From positions 124,001 through 188,000 of the forward strand of contig NZ_DJUW01000017.1 in assembly GCF_002440635.1 (NCBI RefSeq): a stretch of DNA of 64,000 nt. The letters are read 5' to 3'. The stretch is from Novosphingobium sp. UBA6272 (GTDB lineage: Bacteria > Pseudomonadota > Alphaproteobacteria > Sphingomonadales > Sphingomonadaceae). Below the pieces are notes generated by a model, which did no database searches, was not told the DNA's origin, and worked only from the letters and a program-made list of their open reading frames with translations. Below are positions 7,746 to 16,577 of this stretch, one piece after another (position 1 is the first letter of the stretch; every line of letters starts with the position of its first letter). The translations under genes and the position numbers were made by a program.

Positions 7746-9377
7746 ATGAACCGAATGGCCCAGATTTCCGCTGCTCCGCAAGCAGACCACCAGGAGTGGT
7801 GGCGCGGTGCGGCGATCTATCAGATCTATCCGCGCAGCTTCCTCGATACCAATGGCGACGGCGTGGGCGATCTGCCGGGGATTACCCAGCGGCTCGATCA
7901 CGTTGCCGCGCTGGGCGTTGATGCGATCTGGGTTTCGCCGTTCTACACCTCGCCGATGGCCGATTTCGGCTATGACGTGGCCGACTATTGCGATGTCGAT
8001 CCGATCTTCGGAACGCTGGCCGATTTCGATGCGCTGGTTGCGCGGGCGCATGACCTTGGCCTCAAGGTTATCGTCGACCAGGTCTATTCGCACACGTCCG
8101 ATCAGCACGCCTGGTTCACGGAATGCCGCGCGAACCGGGTGGGCCCCAAAGCCGACTGGTACGTCTGGGCAGATCCCAAGCCCGATGGCTCTCCGCCCAA
8201 CAACTGGCAGTCGGTTTTCGGCGGTCCGGCGTGGACCTGGGACGCGCGGCGCGGCCAGTATTACATGCACAACTTCCTGCCCGAGCAGCCCCAACTCAAC
8301 TGTCACCTGCCCGCGGTGCAGGATGCGCTGCTCGGCGCTGCGCGGTTCTGGCTGGATCGCGGGGTCGACGGCTTCCGCCTCGATGCGCTCAACTTCGCAA
8401 TGTATGATCCCGCGCTGACCGATAATCCGCCTGCGCCCGACGATGGCAAGGTCCGGACCCGGCCATTCGATTTTCAGCAGCATGTCCATAACCAGTCGCA
8501 CGCCGCGATCCCGCAGTTCATCGAACGGATCCGCGCCTTGTGCGACAGCTACGACGCGGTCTTCACCATGGCCGAGGTTGGGGGCAGCAGCGCGCTTGCC
8601 GAAATGCATGCTTTCACCGCCGGAGATGCGCGCCTCAACAGCGCTTACGGGTTCGATTTCCTCTATGCTGATCGCCTGACTCCGGCGCTGGTCGCGGCGG
8701 CGCAGGCCCAGTGGCCCGATCGGCCCGGTACCGGCTGGCCCAGCTGGGCGTTCGAGAACCACGATGCCCCGCGCGCCCTCTCGCGCTGGTGTGCCCCCGA
8801 TCAGCGTGCGCCGTTCGCGCGGATGAAGGCGATGCTGATGATCGCGCTGCGCGGCAACGTGATCCTCTACCAGGGCGAGGAACTGGGGCTGACCCAGGTC
8901 GAGATCGGGTTCGACCAGTTGCAGGATCCCGAAGCTATCGCCAACTGGCCGCTGACATTGTCACGCGACGGCGCGCGCACGCCGATGCCGTGGGCGGCGC
9001 AGGATGAACACGGCGGATTCAGCGCGGCAGCGCCGTGGCTGCCGCTGGGCGAAGAAAACCTTGCCCAGGCTGCCGACCGCCAGCGCCAGGACCCGGATTC
9101 GCTGCTCCATCTGACTACTGCATTGCTGCAATTGCGTCGGAACAATCCAGCGCTGCGGTCAGGCAGTTTCGAAGTACTGCATGCCGATACAGCCACGCTG
9201 GTGGTGCGGCGCCGGGCGGACGGTCAGGCGATCCTGTGCGTCTTTAACTTTACTGCCGAGCCCCGGCCGTGGCCCGCCGGAACGCCTGCCACCGGGCGGG
9301 TGTTGAGTGCGGTCAACGGCGCCGAGCCGGGATCAATGCCGCCCTATGGCGCGCTGCTGATAGAGGAACTGTCCTGA
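7746..9377 (+). CDS. Cytoplasmic alpha-glucosidase (GH13, oligo-glucosidase type)
   Basis: A 543-residue GH13 exo-glucosidase with no signal peptide, so cytoplasmic. It opens WWRGAAIYQIYPRSF, typical of alpha-glucosidases, followed by VDQVYSHTS, GFRLDALNF (nucleophile Asp213), MAEVGG (acid Glu277) and FENHDAPR (Asp340). It would hydrolyse imported maltose and short dextrins to glucose. I start at ATG 7746; ATG 7755 is an alternative. It begins 19 bases after the amylase stop and its own stop shares one base with the GH97 start, so it is part of the same operon. Confidence 0.92.
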   Translation: MNRMAQISAAPQADHQEWWRGAAIYQIYPRSFLDTNGDGVGDLPGITQRLDHVAALGVDAIWVSPFYTSPMADFGYDVADYCDVDPIFGTLADFDALVARAHDLGLKVIVDQVYSHTSDQHAWFTECRANRVGPKADWYVWADPKPDGSPPNNWQSVFGGPAWTWDARRGQYYMHNFLPEQPQLNCHLPAVQDALLGAARFWLDRGVDGFRLDALNFAMYDPALTDNPPAPDDGKVRTRPFDFQQHVHNQSHAAIPQFIERIRALCDSYDAVFTMAEVGGSSALAEMHAFTAGDARLNSAYGFDFLYADRLTPALVAAAQAQWPDRPGTGWPSWAFENHDAPRALSRWCAPDQRAPFARMKAMLMIALRGNVILYQGEELGLTQVEIGFDQLQDPEAIANWPLTLSRDGARTPMPWAAQDEHGGFSAAAPWLPLGEENLAQAADRQRQDPDSLLHLTTALLQLRRNNPALRSGSFEVLHADTATLVVRRRADGQAILCVFNFTAEPRPWPAGTPATGRVLSAVNGAEPGSMPPYGALLIEELS

Positions 9378-11413
9378 TGCGTTTGATGCCCGTACTAGGG
9401 GCGGCCGCCGCCCTGGTTCTCGCCAATCCAGCGCTGGCGCAGGTCAAGGGGCCGGTGTCGGCCGCGTCGCCCGGAGGCACGGTCAGTGTAGAGTTCGGCA
9501 CCGATGGCGATGGCCGCGCGCTCTACACCGTCAGCCGCAAGGGCAAGCCGATCATCGCACCGTCGCGGCTGGGTTTCCTGTTCACCGATGTCGCCAAGAT
9601 CGACCGCCGGCTTGAGATCACCGGGACCGAAACCCGCGACTTCGATCAGACCTGGAACCAGCCGTGGGGCGAATGGTCGAGCATTCGCAACCGCTACCGC
9701 GAGCTCAAGGTCCACCTGCGCGAAACGACCGCATTGGCGCGGGTCTTCACCGTCACCTTCCGGCTCTATGACGATGGCGTGGGCTTTCGCTACGAATTCC
9801 CGCAGCAGCCCAACATGGCGAAGACCAAGATCGCCGACGAGCTGACCGAATTCGCCTTCGCGCAGGACGGCACCGCTTGGTGGAAACCCGCTTACTTGTG
9901 GAACCGTGAGGAATATCTCTACGACAAAACCAAACTCTCCTCGGTCTCGACCGCGGCGACTCCGGTCACGATCAAGCTGGCCGACGGCACCCATGTGGCG
10001 CTGCACGAGGCAGCGCTGATCGACTTTGCCGGGATGAATGTAACCCGCACCGAAGGGACCACGCTGCGCGCCAACCTGACCCCCGGGGCCGGACGGCCCA
10101 AGGTTGAAAAGACCGGTGCCTGGAACACGCCCTGGCGCACGCTGATCATCGCCGACGATGCGCCGGGCATCTACATGAGCCACCTTATGCTCAACCTCAA
10201 CGAGCCCAACAAGCTGGGCGACATGAGCTGGTTCAAACCGGGCAAGTTCGCCGGGGTATGGTGGAACATGATCAAGGGCGAATGGTCATGGGCGCGCGGG
10301 GCCAAGCACGGCGCTACCAATGCCAATGTCATGCGCTACATCGATTTCGCCGCCGCGAACGGCATCCCCAACGTGCTGGTCGAGGGCTGGAACGTCGGTT
10401 GGGATGGCGACTGGTTCGGCAACGGCTGGGATATGGACTTCACCAAGCCGACCGAGGATTTCGACATCACGATGCTCTCTGCCTATGCCAGGAAGAAGGG
10501 CGTGCGGCTGGTCGGGCACCATGAAACCGGCGGGGCGGTGACTCACTACGACAACCAGATGGACCGCAGCTTTGCCTTCGCGGCAAAATACGGGATGATG
10601 GTGGTCAAGACCGGCTATGTCACCGATGCCGCCCAGCTTGAGCGGGTTGATCCGGACGGGACCAAGTACCGCGAGTGGCTCGAAGGTCAGTGGATGACCA
10701 ACCACTTCGTCCGCGTCGCGGAAACCGCCTACAAGTACCGCGTCGCCTTTGACAGCCATGAGCCGGTCAAGGGCACCGGCCTGCACCGCACCTATCCCAA
10801 CTGGGTCGCGCGCGAAGGCATGCGGGGGATGGAATACAACGCCTGGGGCGGCAAAAATCCGCCCGAGCATGAAGCCAACATTGTCTTCACCCGGATGCTC
10901 GAAGGACCGATGGATTTCACCCCCGGCGTGCTCAGCCTGAAGGGCGAGAAGGACAGCAATATCCTTTCCACAATCGCCAAGCAGCTGGCGCTCTACGTGG
11001 TGATCTATTCGCCGGTGCAGATGGTGGCCGATACGCCGGAAAACTATGCCAAGTACCCCGGTCCGATGAAGTTCATCCGCGACGTGCCGACCGACTGGGA
11101 CGAAACCCGCGTGCTGAACGGCGAGGTCGGTGACTATGTCACCATCGTGCGCAAGCAGCGCGGCGCGGAGGACTGGTACCTTGGTGCGGTGGGCGACGAG
11201 GAAGCCCGCACGGTCAGCTTCAAGCTCGATTTCCTGAACCCCGGCAGCAAATACGTCGCCGAGATCTACCGCGACGGCGACGATGCCGATTACCGCACCG
11301 ACAAGCGCCATGCGATCGTGATCGAGCAGCGGTCGGTCAGCGCGGCTGACAGCATGACCCTCCGGCTCGCTCCCGGCGGCGGCGCGGCAGTGCGGTTCAG
11401 GCGGGTCAAGTGA
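9377..11413 (+). CDS. Periplasmic GH97 alpha-glucosidase (SusB-like)
   Basis: A 678-residue glycoside hydrolase family 97 protein with signal peptide MRLMPVLGAAAALVLANPALAQ. The N-terminal beta-sandwich (about residues 25-285) precedes a TIM barrel (VLVEGWNVGWDGDW) and a short C-terminal domain. The barrel carries GHHETGG, SHEPVKGTGLHRTYPN and REGMRGMEYNAW. In SusB, glutamates in these three motifs act in the calcium-dependent inverting mechanism, so this is probably an inverting alpha-glucosidase rather than a retaining alpha-galactosidase. The start at 9377 overlaps the preceding stop (TGATG). Its role is periplasmic release of glucose from dextrins. Confidence 0.93.
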   Translation: MRLMPVLGAAAALVLANPALAQVKGPVSAASPGGTVSVEFGTDGDGRALYTVSRKGKPIIAPSRLGFLFTDVAKIDRRLEITGTETRDFDQTWNQPWGEWSSIRNRYRELKVHLRETTALARVFTVTFRLYDDGVGFRYEFPQQPNMAKTKIADELTEFAFAQDGTAWWKPAYLWNREEYLYDKTKLSSVSTAATPVTIKLADGTHVALHEAALIDFAGMNVTRTEGTTLRANLTPGAGRPKVEKTGAWNTPWRTLIIADDAPGIYMSHLMLNLNEPNKLGDMSWFKPGKFAGVWWNMIKGEWSWARGAKHGATNANVMRYIDFAAANGIPNVLVEGWNVGWDGDWFGNGWDMDFTKPTEDFDITMLSAYARKKGVRLVGHHETGGAVTHYDNQMDRSFAFAAKYGMMVVKTGYVTDAAQLERVDPDGTKYREWLEGQWMTNHFVRVAETAYKYRVAFDSHEPVKGTGLHRTYPNWVAREGMRGMEYNAWGGKNPPEHEANIVFTRMLEGPMDFTPGVLSLKGEKDSNILSTIAKQLALYVVIYSPVQMVADTPENYAKYPGPMKFIRDVPTDWDETRVLNGEVGDYVTIVRKQRGAEDWYLGAVGDEEARTVSFKLDFLNPGSKYVAEIYRDGDDADYRTDKRHAIVIEQRSVSAADSMTLRLAPGGGAAVRFRRVK

Positions 11414-12318
11414 TCCGATACCTCTTGGCCGCACTGCTGGCGCTGGTGCTCGCCGCGCCGGCGCTGGCCGAGGCTGACCGTGGCCGCCTGGTCGAGGTCG
11501 AGCGGATGGCGGCGGCGGGTCTGCCCGATCAACGGCTGTCGATCTGGTTGCCGCCGGGCTACGACACGTCGAAGCGGCGCTATCCGGTGCTCTACATGCA
11601 CGATGGCCACAACCTGTTCGATCTGAAGAAATCGAACTTCAACAAGATCTGGGCAGCGGATCAGGCGATGCTGGCGGCGATAGCCAGCGGCAAGGTTGAA
11701 CCGCATATCATCGTCGGCGTGTGGGCCCCGGGGAAGGACCGCTATCGCCAGTACCTGCCCAAGGACATCTACGATCTGGCCGGTCCGGCCCAGCGCCAGC
11801 GGATGGATGCCATGACCGGCGGGCCGGTCATCTCGGACGTCTATCTCGCTTGGCTGGCGGGGCCGCTCAAGCAATGGGTCGACCGGACCTATCGCACCCG
11901 GACCGGCCCGCGTGACACCGCCATTGCCGGATCGAGCATGGGCGGGCTGATGAGCTGCTATGCCTTCCTGCGCCGTCCCGACATCTATGGCCGCGCCGCC
12001 TGCGTCAGTTCGCATTGGCCCGCGGCTGATCCCGGCGCGCCCGGCGCTTTCGACCGCGATCTGGCGGCTCTGTGGGACGAATGGTTCCAAAAGAATCTGG
12101 GCAAGCCGCGCGGGCGGCGGTTGTGGCTGGACCACGGCACCGCGACCCTCGATGCCTGGTATGCACCCTACCAGCAGGTGATCGATGCAAGGCTTGGCCA
12201 GAGCGGCTGGAAGAGCGGACGCGACTGGGAAAGCAAGGTCTACGTCGGCGCCGAGCACGAAGAGAACGCCTGGGCCCGGCGCCTGCCCGAAATCTTCACC
12301 TGGCTGCTGCGCAAGTGA
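11410..12318 (+). CDS. Secreted alpha/beta-hydrolase, esterase D/enterochelin-esterase type
   Basis: A 302-residue esterase (putative esterase family PF00756) with signal peptide MIRYLLAALLALVLAAPALAEA. SIWLPPGYD and YMHDGHNLFD are family hallmarks. The nucleophile serine is in GSSMGG and the catalytic histidine is probably in HEENAW near the C-terminus. The GTG start at 11410 overlaps the GH97 stop by four bases, so it is the last gene of the maltodextrin operon. It may remove acyl groups from sugars or oligosaccharides, or may be a glucan-associated esterase; the substrate is not evident. Confidence 0.82.
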   Translation: MIRYLLAALLALVLAAPALAEADRGRLVEVERMAAAGLPDQRLSIWLPPGYDTSKRRYPVLYMHDGHNLFDLKKSNFNKIWAADQAMLAAIASGKVEPHIIVGVWAPGKDRYRQYLPKDIYDLAGPAQRQRMDAMTGGPVISDVYLAWLAGPLKQWVDRTYRTRTGPRDTAIAGSSMGGLMSCYAFLRRPDIYGRAACVSSHWPAADPGAPGAFDRDLAALWDEWFQKNLGKPRGRRLWLDHGTATLDAWYAPYQQVIDARLGQSGWKSGRDWESKVYVGAEHEENAWARRLPEIFTWLLRK

Positions 12319-12798
12319 TCAGGCCGGTCGCGGCAATGCGGTAGTGGCCTTCATCTTTTCCATCGAAAAGCTGGAACTGACGTCGGCGATATCGGGCACC
12401 GCGGCGATCAGCTTGCGGTAGATCCGGTCATAGTGGGCGATGTCGCGAACCACGATCTTGAGCAGATAGTCTACATCACCGGCCATGCGATGGCACTCGC
12501 TGATCTCGGCGATCCCGGCAATTCCGGCGCTGAACAGGTCAAGCCAGGCCGGATCGTGGCGCTGGGTGCGGATCGCGACGAAGACCGTGGTGGCCAGACC
12601 AAGCTTTTCGGCATCGAGCAGCGCGACCCGCCGGGCGATGATCCCGCTATCCTCCAGCCGCTTGATCCGCCGCCAGCACGCGTTGCTCGACAAGCCGACC
12701 CGGTCGCCAACTTCATGCACCGGCAGCGAGGCATCGGTCTGCAGGACACCAAGGATTGCCCAGTCAATCGAATCAAGTTGCAATTCTGATGCATTCAT
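12319..12798 (-). CDS. Lrp/AsnC-family transcriptional regulator
   Basis: A 159-residue Lrp/AsnC protein: N-terminal winged helix-turn-helix (LDSIDWAILGVLQTDASLPVHEVGDRVGLS.., residues 8-60) and a C-terminal RAM/ligand-binding domain (FVAIRTQRHDPAWL...GDVDYLLKIVVRDIAHYDRIYRKLI). The family binds amino acids and acts locally or globally. Its stop abuts the esterase stop with no gap. The adjacent divergent gene is a DUF6356 protein, so no clear amino-acid target can be named from context. Confidence 0.93.
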   Translation of the reverse strand: MNASELQLDSIDWAILGVLQTDASLPVHEVGDRVGLSSNACWRRIKRLEDSGIIARRVALLDAEKLGLATTVFVAIRTQRHDPAWLDLFSAGIAGIAEISECHRMAGDVDYLLKIVVRDIAHYDRIYRKLIAAVPDIADVSSSFSMEKMKATTALPRPA

Positions 12799-12863
12799 TG
12801 GGATGGATTAGCCGCATAACCAGTGAAATGCCAGAAGAACGGTGATGAAATCGCACGCAGACT

Positions 12864-12898
12864 GCGGCATTGTTGCGTCTGCAACGGGAGAATGCCGC
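12864..12898 (+). promoter_or_regulatory. Hairpin presenting the Shine-Dalgarno in a bulge
   Basis: Outer stem GCGGCATT (12864-12871) pairs perfectly with AATGCCGC (12891-12898). Inner stem GTTGC (12872-12876) pairs with GCAAC (12881-12885) around loop GTCT. The only unpaired bases on the 3' side are GGGAG (12886-12890), which is the ribosome-binding site. The ATG of the following gene starts at the very next base, 12899. This geometry suggests a translational switch such as a thermometer or protein-bound operator; function is inferred from the pairing alone. Confidence 0.55.
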
Positions 12899-13144
12899 AT
12901 GGATCCGCTCAAGCCCTTTACCGAACATCCCGCCAGCGTCGGCGAGACCTATGGCGAGCATCTGGCGATGGCCGGCGGGTTCGGGATCCGGATGATCCTG
13001 GGCGGCTGCGCCTGCCTGATCCACGGCCTGCTGCCGTTCCTGTTCGTTCGGACCGGCAGCGCGCAGATTTCCGAACTGCACGATGTCATGGTCGCCAACC
13101 GCCGCCGCAAGGCGATGCCGGCGGTGCTCGATTTCGTGATCTAA
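12899..13144 (+). CDS. DUF6356-family small membrane protein
   Basis: An 81-residue protein that I recognise as the DUF6356 type (FTEHPASVGETYGEHL), of unknown function. One hydrophobic helix (about residues 25-47, IRMILGGCACLIHGLLPFLFV) suggests an inner-membrane protein. I chose ATG 12899 over an upstream ATG at 12842 because GGGAG lies just before it and the conserved region begins immediately. The leader forms an unusual hairpin around the ribosome-binding site. It overlaps the end of the opposing YeiH gene by four bases. Confidence 0.78.
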   Translation: MDPLKPFTEHPASVGETYGEHLAMAGGFGIRMILGGCACLIHGLLPFLFVRTGSAQISELHDVMVANRRRKAMPAVLDFVI

Positions 13145-14229
13145 AGCAGCAGCACTGCAAAGCCGAGCGCGGCCGCAAAGCTGGCCAGGGTCGCCAGCAC
13201 CACCGGCATGAACGAGCGCCAGCCGGCTTCCAGCAGCAGGTCCATCCGGCTGCGCATCGCGGTCGCAGTCACCGCCAGCAGCAGCAGTGTCTTCGACAGC
13301 ACCAGCCCGCCCTTGGCCAGATCCGCCGGGATCGGGGCCAGGCTGTTGAGCGTCACCACGCCGAGGAAGGCGAGGATGAACCAGGGCAGAGCCAGGCGCC
13401 GCCACAGCGGCTGGCCCTTGGCTTCGCCTGCCGGTCCGATCGCCAGACTGGTCATGGCGACCAGTGGGGCGAGCAGGGCGACGCGGGCCAGTTTGACGAT
13501 CGTGGCCTGGCTGCCGGCCACGTCCGAAAAGGCAAAGCCGCCGCCGATCGCTTGGGCAACGTCGTGGATCGATGCGCCGATCAGAAACCCGGCCTGCTTG
13601 TCGCTGAGTGCAAGCTGCTGGGCCAGCACCGGATAGACGGTCATCGCCAGCGCGCTGGCCAGCGAGACGCCGACCAGGGTCAGGGCGAACTGCGCCTGGC
13701 TGAGCCGTTCCTTGCCGATTACGCCGTAGAGTGCCAGCGCCGCGCTGGCCCCGCAGATCGCGGTAGCGCCGCCGGCAAGGATCCCGGCATAGCGCGATTG
13801 GCCGAACAGGCGGGCCCCGGCCAGACCGGCCAACAGGGTCACCCCCATCACCACCCCGAGGGCCGCAAAGGGGGCCACGCCGACCGCCCCGATCTGCGCA
13901 AAGGTCACTTGCAGCCCCAGCACCACGATCCCCCAGCGCAGGCAGGTGCGCGAGGCGAAGTCGAGCCCGGCATGGGTCCGTTCGTCCTGCGAGACGAAGT
14001 TGAGCGCCAAGCCGACCAGTAGACCGAGCAGAATGATCGGGAAGCCATAATGGTCCGACAGCCACGCGGCAGTGGCCGCCGCGACGCCGCACAGCGCCAG
14101 GCCCGGAAACAGCGGCGGGCGCTTGGCCGGGGCCTCGCTGGCTTCCCGCCTGGCCAGTTCCATTTCGCCGAACAGGTCACCGCCGTGCGGCAGGTTGTCC
14201 CAATCGACCGACTTCAGATTGCGCTGCAT
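13141..14229 (-). CDS. YeiH/UPF0324-family putative sulfate exporter
   Basis: A 362-residue polytopic membrane protein of the YeiH/UPF0324 family (conserved hypothetical PF03601), often annotated as putative sulfate exporter. Ten or so hydrophobic helices follow a soluble N-terminus of about 40 residues. Family signatures include GLLVGLALNF, CLRWGIVVLGLQVTF, GGATAICGASAALAL and GASIHDVAQAIGGGFAFSD. The start has GGGGGACC upstream. The transported substrate is not established by sequence, and no sulfur-metabolism genes sit next to it. Confidence 0.85.
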   Translation of the reverse strand: MQRNLKSVDWDNLPHGGDLFGEMELARREASEAPAKRPPLFPGLALCGVAAATAAWLSDHYGFPIILLGLLVGLALNFVSQDERTHAGLDFASRTCLRWGIVVLGLQVTFAQIGAVGVAPFAALGVVMGVTLLAGLAGARLFGQSRYAGILAGGATAICGASAALALYGVIGKERLSQAQFALTLVGVSLASALAMTVYPVLAQQLALSDKQAGFLIGASIHDVAQAIGGGFAFSDVAGSQATIVKLARVALLAPLVAMTSLAIGPAGEAKGQPLWRRLALPWFILAFLGVVTLNSLAPIPADLAKGGLVLSKTLLLLAVTATAMRSRMDLLLEAGWRSFMPVVLATLASFAAALGFAVLLL

Positions 14230-14283
14230 TGGTCCCCCGCCCGGCCGTTCGCCGCCGGCCCCTGATAGGCGGCGTCATGGCCG

Positions 14284-14321
14284 AAAACCGGCGCGAAGGC
14301 AAAGCCCGTTCGCGCCGGTTT
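14284..14321 (-). terminator. Probable terminator after the PQQ dehydrogenase
   Basis: A perfect 13-base-pair stem forms between 14285-14297 and 14309-14321 (AAACCGGCGCGAA with TTCGCGCCGGTTT) around an 11-base loop. On the minus strand it lies 11 bases past the dehydrogenase stop and is followed by a short T-rich tail (TTTTCGG). It is the best candidate for transcription termination of that gene before the yeiH-like gene. Confidence 0.6.
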
Positions 14322-14332
14322 CCGTGTCCGAT

Positions 14333-16435
14333 TCAATCGTCGCCCAGCGCCTTGTCCTCATTGGCGCGCTTGACCACGTAGAGGCGGATCGCCTCGATCT
14401 GCTCGGGCTTGAACTGGTCCTTCCACGCAACCATCCCGTTCTGCTTGAGGATGCCGTCATGGACGATCTCCTGCCACAGCTTGGGATTGCCGAGCGCGAC
14501 CGAGTGCCGCAGATCGGGGTTGAGCGCGCCCGATACCGCCGAGGCGCCGTGGCAGACCGAGCAGCTGTTGGTATAGAGCTTCTCGCCCATGGCCAGCTGC
14601 TGCGGCGTGCCTGCCAGCGGCGGCGGATCGAGCACCCGCTGCGCGCTCGGCGGGGCCGCGGGCAGGGTGCCCTTGGCGCCCAGCTTGAACACCAGCAGGC
14701 GGCTGATGTTGGGGGTGATCTTGCTGGTCACCAGTTTGCCGGCGGAAACGTCCCAGACCCCGCCCCAACCGACCAGCACGGCGACATACTGTTCGCCGTC
14801 GATCGAATAGGTCATCGGTGCGGCCAGGATCCCGCTTTGCGCCGGGAACGACCACAGCTGCTTGCCGGTATCGGCAGTATAGGCGCGGAATTCGCCCAGC
14901 GCGGTGCCCTGGAACACCAGGTTTCCGGCGGTGGCGAGGGTGCCGCCATTGGTCGGGGTTTCCTGCGGCACGCGCCACTTCACCTCACCAGCAACCGGAT
15001 CGAAAGCAATCAGCGCCCCGGTCATCGCCGCCTTGGTTGCGCTGCGGATCGCCTTGTCGGCCGGGACATTGCCCGGGCTGGCGTCGATCCCCAGCTGGAA
15101 CCCGGTGGTGCCGGGCTTCCAGTCTGGATCGTGGGCATAGACCTGCGGGGTGTTGTTGGTCGGGATATAGACCAGCCCGGTCTTGGGGCTGTAGCTCATC
15201 GGGGTCCAGCTGTGCGCGCCGACCGCCCCGGGGAAGCCGAGGAACGGCTTGCCGCTGCGCTCATACTGCGCTTCCGGATTGACATCGGGCTTGCCGGTCT
15301 TGGGGTCGAGGCCCTTGGCCCAGTTGATCCCGTCGACAAACGGCTTGCCCGACAGGAACTTGCCGTTCTTCGCATCGAGAACGTAGAAGAAACCGTTCTT
15401 GGGCGCATGCATCACCACCCGCCGCTTCTGGCCATTGATTTCCAGATCGGTGACGGTGATCTGCTGGTTGGAATCGAAGTCCCAGCGGTCTTCCGGAGTT
15501 TCCTGGAAGTGCCAGACATATTCCCCGGTATCGGGCTTCACCGCGACGATCGAGGCGGTGTAGAGACTGTCGCCCGCGCCATTGGTGTTGCGATAGGCCG
15601 GGTTCCACGGCTCGGCATTGGCGGTGCCGAAATAGACCAGGTCGGTGACCGGATCATAAGTGATCGAATCCCACACCGTGCCGCCGCCGCCAAGCTTCCA
15701 GAACTCGCCGGTCCAGGTCTTGGCCGCAGCGTCAAGGTGCTTGCCGTCCTGCGGCTTGGATGGATCGCCGGGGACGGTATGGAAGCGCCACTGCTCATCG
15801 CCGGTTTCGGCATCGAAAGCGGCAAGGTAGCCGCGGGTGAAATATTCCGATCCGGCCGAGCCGATCAGCACCCGGCCTTTGGCCACGCGTGGCGCGCCGG
15901 TGATCGCCATGTGCGATCCTTCGGGGATGGTCAGCTTGTCCCAAATGACCTTGCCAGTCTTCTGGTCGAGCGCGACCAGCCGCCCGTCGAGCGTGCCGAC
16001 ATAGACCTTGTCACCATAAAGCGCGACGCCGCGGTTGACCGCGTCGCAGCACACATCGACCAGTTTTTCGCGCGGGACCTTGGGGTCAAAGGCCCATTTG
16101 AGCGCACCGGTCTTGGCGTCATAGGCCTTCACCATCGACCAGGCGGTGGTGATGTAGAGTACGCCATCGTGCATCAGCGGGGTCGCTTCCTGCCCGCGCG
16201 CGGTGTCGAGATCGGCCGACCAGGCGAGGCCCAGATCGCCGACGTTCTTGTCATTGATCGAGTTGAGCTGGGAGAAACGCGTTTCGGCGCGGTCGCCGCC
16301 ATAGGTCAGCCACTCATCGGCTAGCGGCTTTTCGATCAGTGCGTCGGTCACTCCCTCGGTGGCCGGCTGTGACGTCTTGGTTCCGCAAGCGGCAAGCGGC
16401 ACCAGCATGGCCAGCGCCAGTATCTTCAAACGCAT
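14333..16435 (-). CDS. PQQ-dependent quinohaemoprotein alcohol dehydrogenase (lipoprotein)
   Basis: A 700-residue PQQ enzyme of the methanol/ethanol dehydrogenase family. It has an eight-bladed propeller with W-motif repeats, the vicinal disulfide cysteines in VDVCCDAVNRG, and a C-terminal cytochrome c domain with CSVCHG, so it passes electrons through its own haem (type II quinohaemoprotein ADH). The start at 16435 follows GGAGGGG and gives a lipoprotein signal (LVPLAACG), so it is membrane anchored in the periplasm. Substrates would be alcohols or aldehydes. No dedicated cytochrome or PQQ synthesis genes are adjacent. Confidence 0.92.
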   Translation of the reverse strand: MRLKILALAMLVPLAACGTKTSQPATEGVTDALIEKPLADEWLTYGGDRAETRFSQLNSINDKNVGDLGLAWSADLDTARGQEATPLMHDGVLYITTAWSMVKAYDAKTGALKWAFDPKVPREKLVDVCCDAVNRGVALYGDKVYVGTLDGRLVALDQKTGKVIWDKLTIPEGSHMAITGAPRVAKGRVLIGSAGSEYFTRGYLAAFDAETGDEQWRFHTVPGDPSKPQDGKHLDAAAKTWTGEFWKLGGGGTVWDSITYDPVTDLVYFGTANAEPWNPAYRNTNGAGDSLYTASIVAVKPDTGEYVWHFQETPEDRWDFDSNQQITVTDLEINGQKRRVVMHAPKNGFFYVLDAKNGKFLSGKPFVDGINWAKGLDPKTGKPDVNPEAQYERSGKPFLGFPGAVGAHSWTPMSYSPKTGLVYIPTNNTPQVYAHDPDWKPGTTGFQLGIDASPGNVPADKAIRSATKAAMTGALIAFDPVAGEVKWRVPQETPTNGGTLATAGNLVFQGTALGEFRAYTADTGKQLWSFPAQSGILAAPMTYSIDGEQYVAVLVGWGGVWDVSAGKLVTSKITPNISRLLVFKLGAKGTLPAAPPSAQRVLDPPPLAGTPQQLAMGEKLYTNSCSVCHGASAVSGALNPDLRHSVALGNPKLWQEIVHDGILKQNGMVAWKDQFKPEQIEAIRLYVVKRANEDKALGDD

Positions 16436-16492
16436 CCCAAACCCCTCCATCGGCGCCTGCCCCTGGGGCAGGTCGTTGTTCGCATCTTGCCT

Positions 16493-16508
16493 TTAACCGC
16501 ACGGTTAA
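16493..16508. promoter_or_regulatory. TTAACCG-CA-CGGTTAA palindrome in divergent promoter region
   Basis: A perfect palindrome with seven-base arms separated by CA. It lies between the divergent PQQ dehydrogenase (start 16435) and dienelactone-hydrolase-like gene (start 16578). A close copy, TTAACCGCACGACTAA, precedes the P450 gene at 29530. The symmetry and size are like TetR-family operators. No regulator gene is adjacent, so the cognate protein is unknown. Confidence 0.55.
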
Positions 16509-16577
16509 GCGAGTCCCTTTTTCACAGGTTTGACCTCGTGCCGCTTGGCTCTATTCTCCCGCCCAAGGAGAGCTGCC

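Noticed and set aside
14072..16324. Plus-strand frame of 750 codons
   Set aside because: Antisense to the complete PQQ dehydrogenase with all motifs; no domain recognisable.
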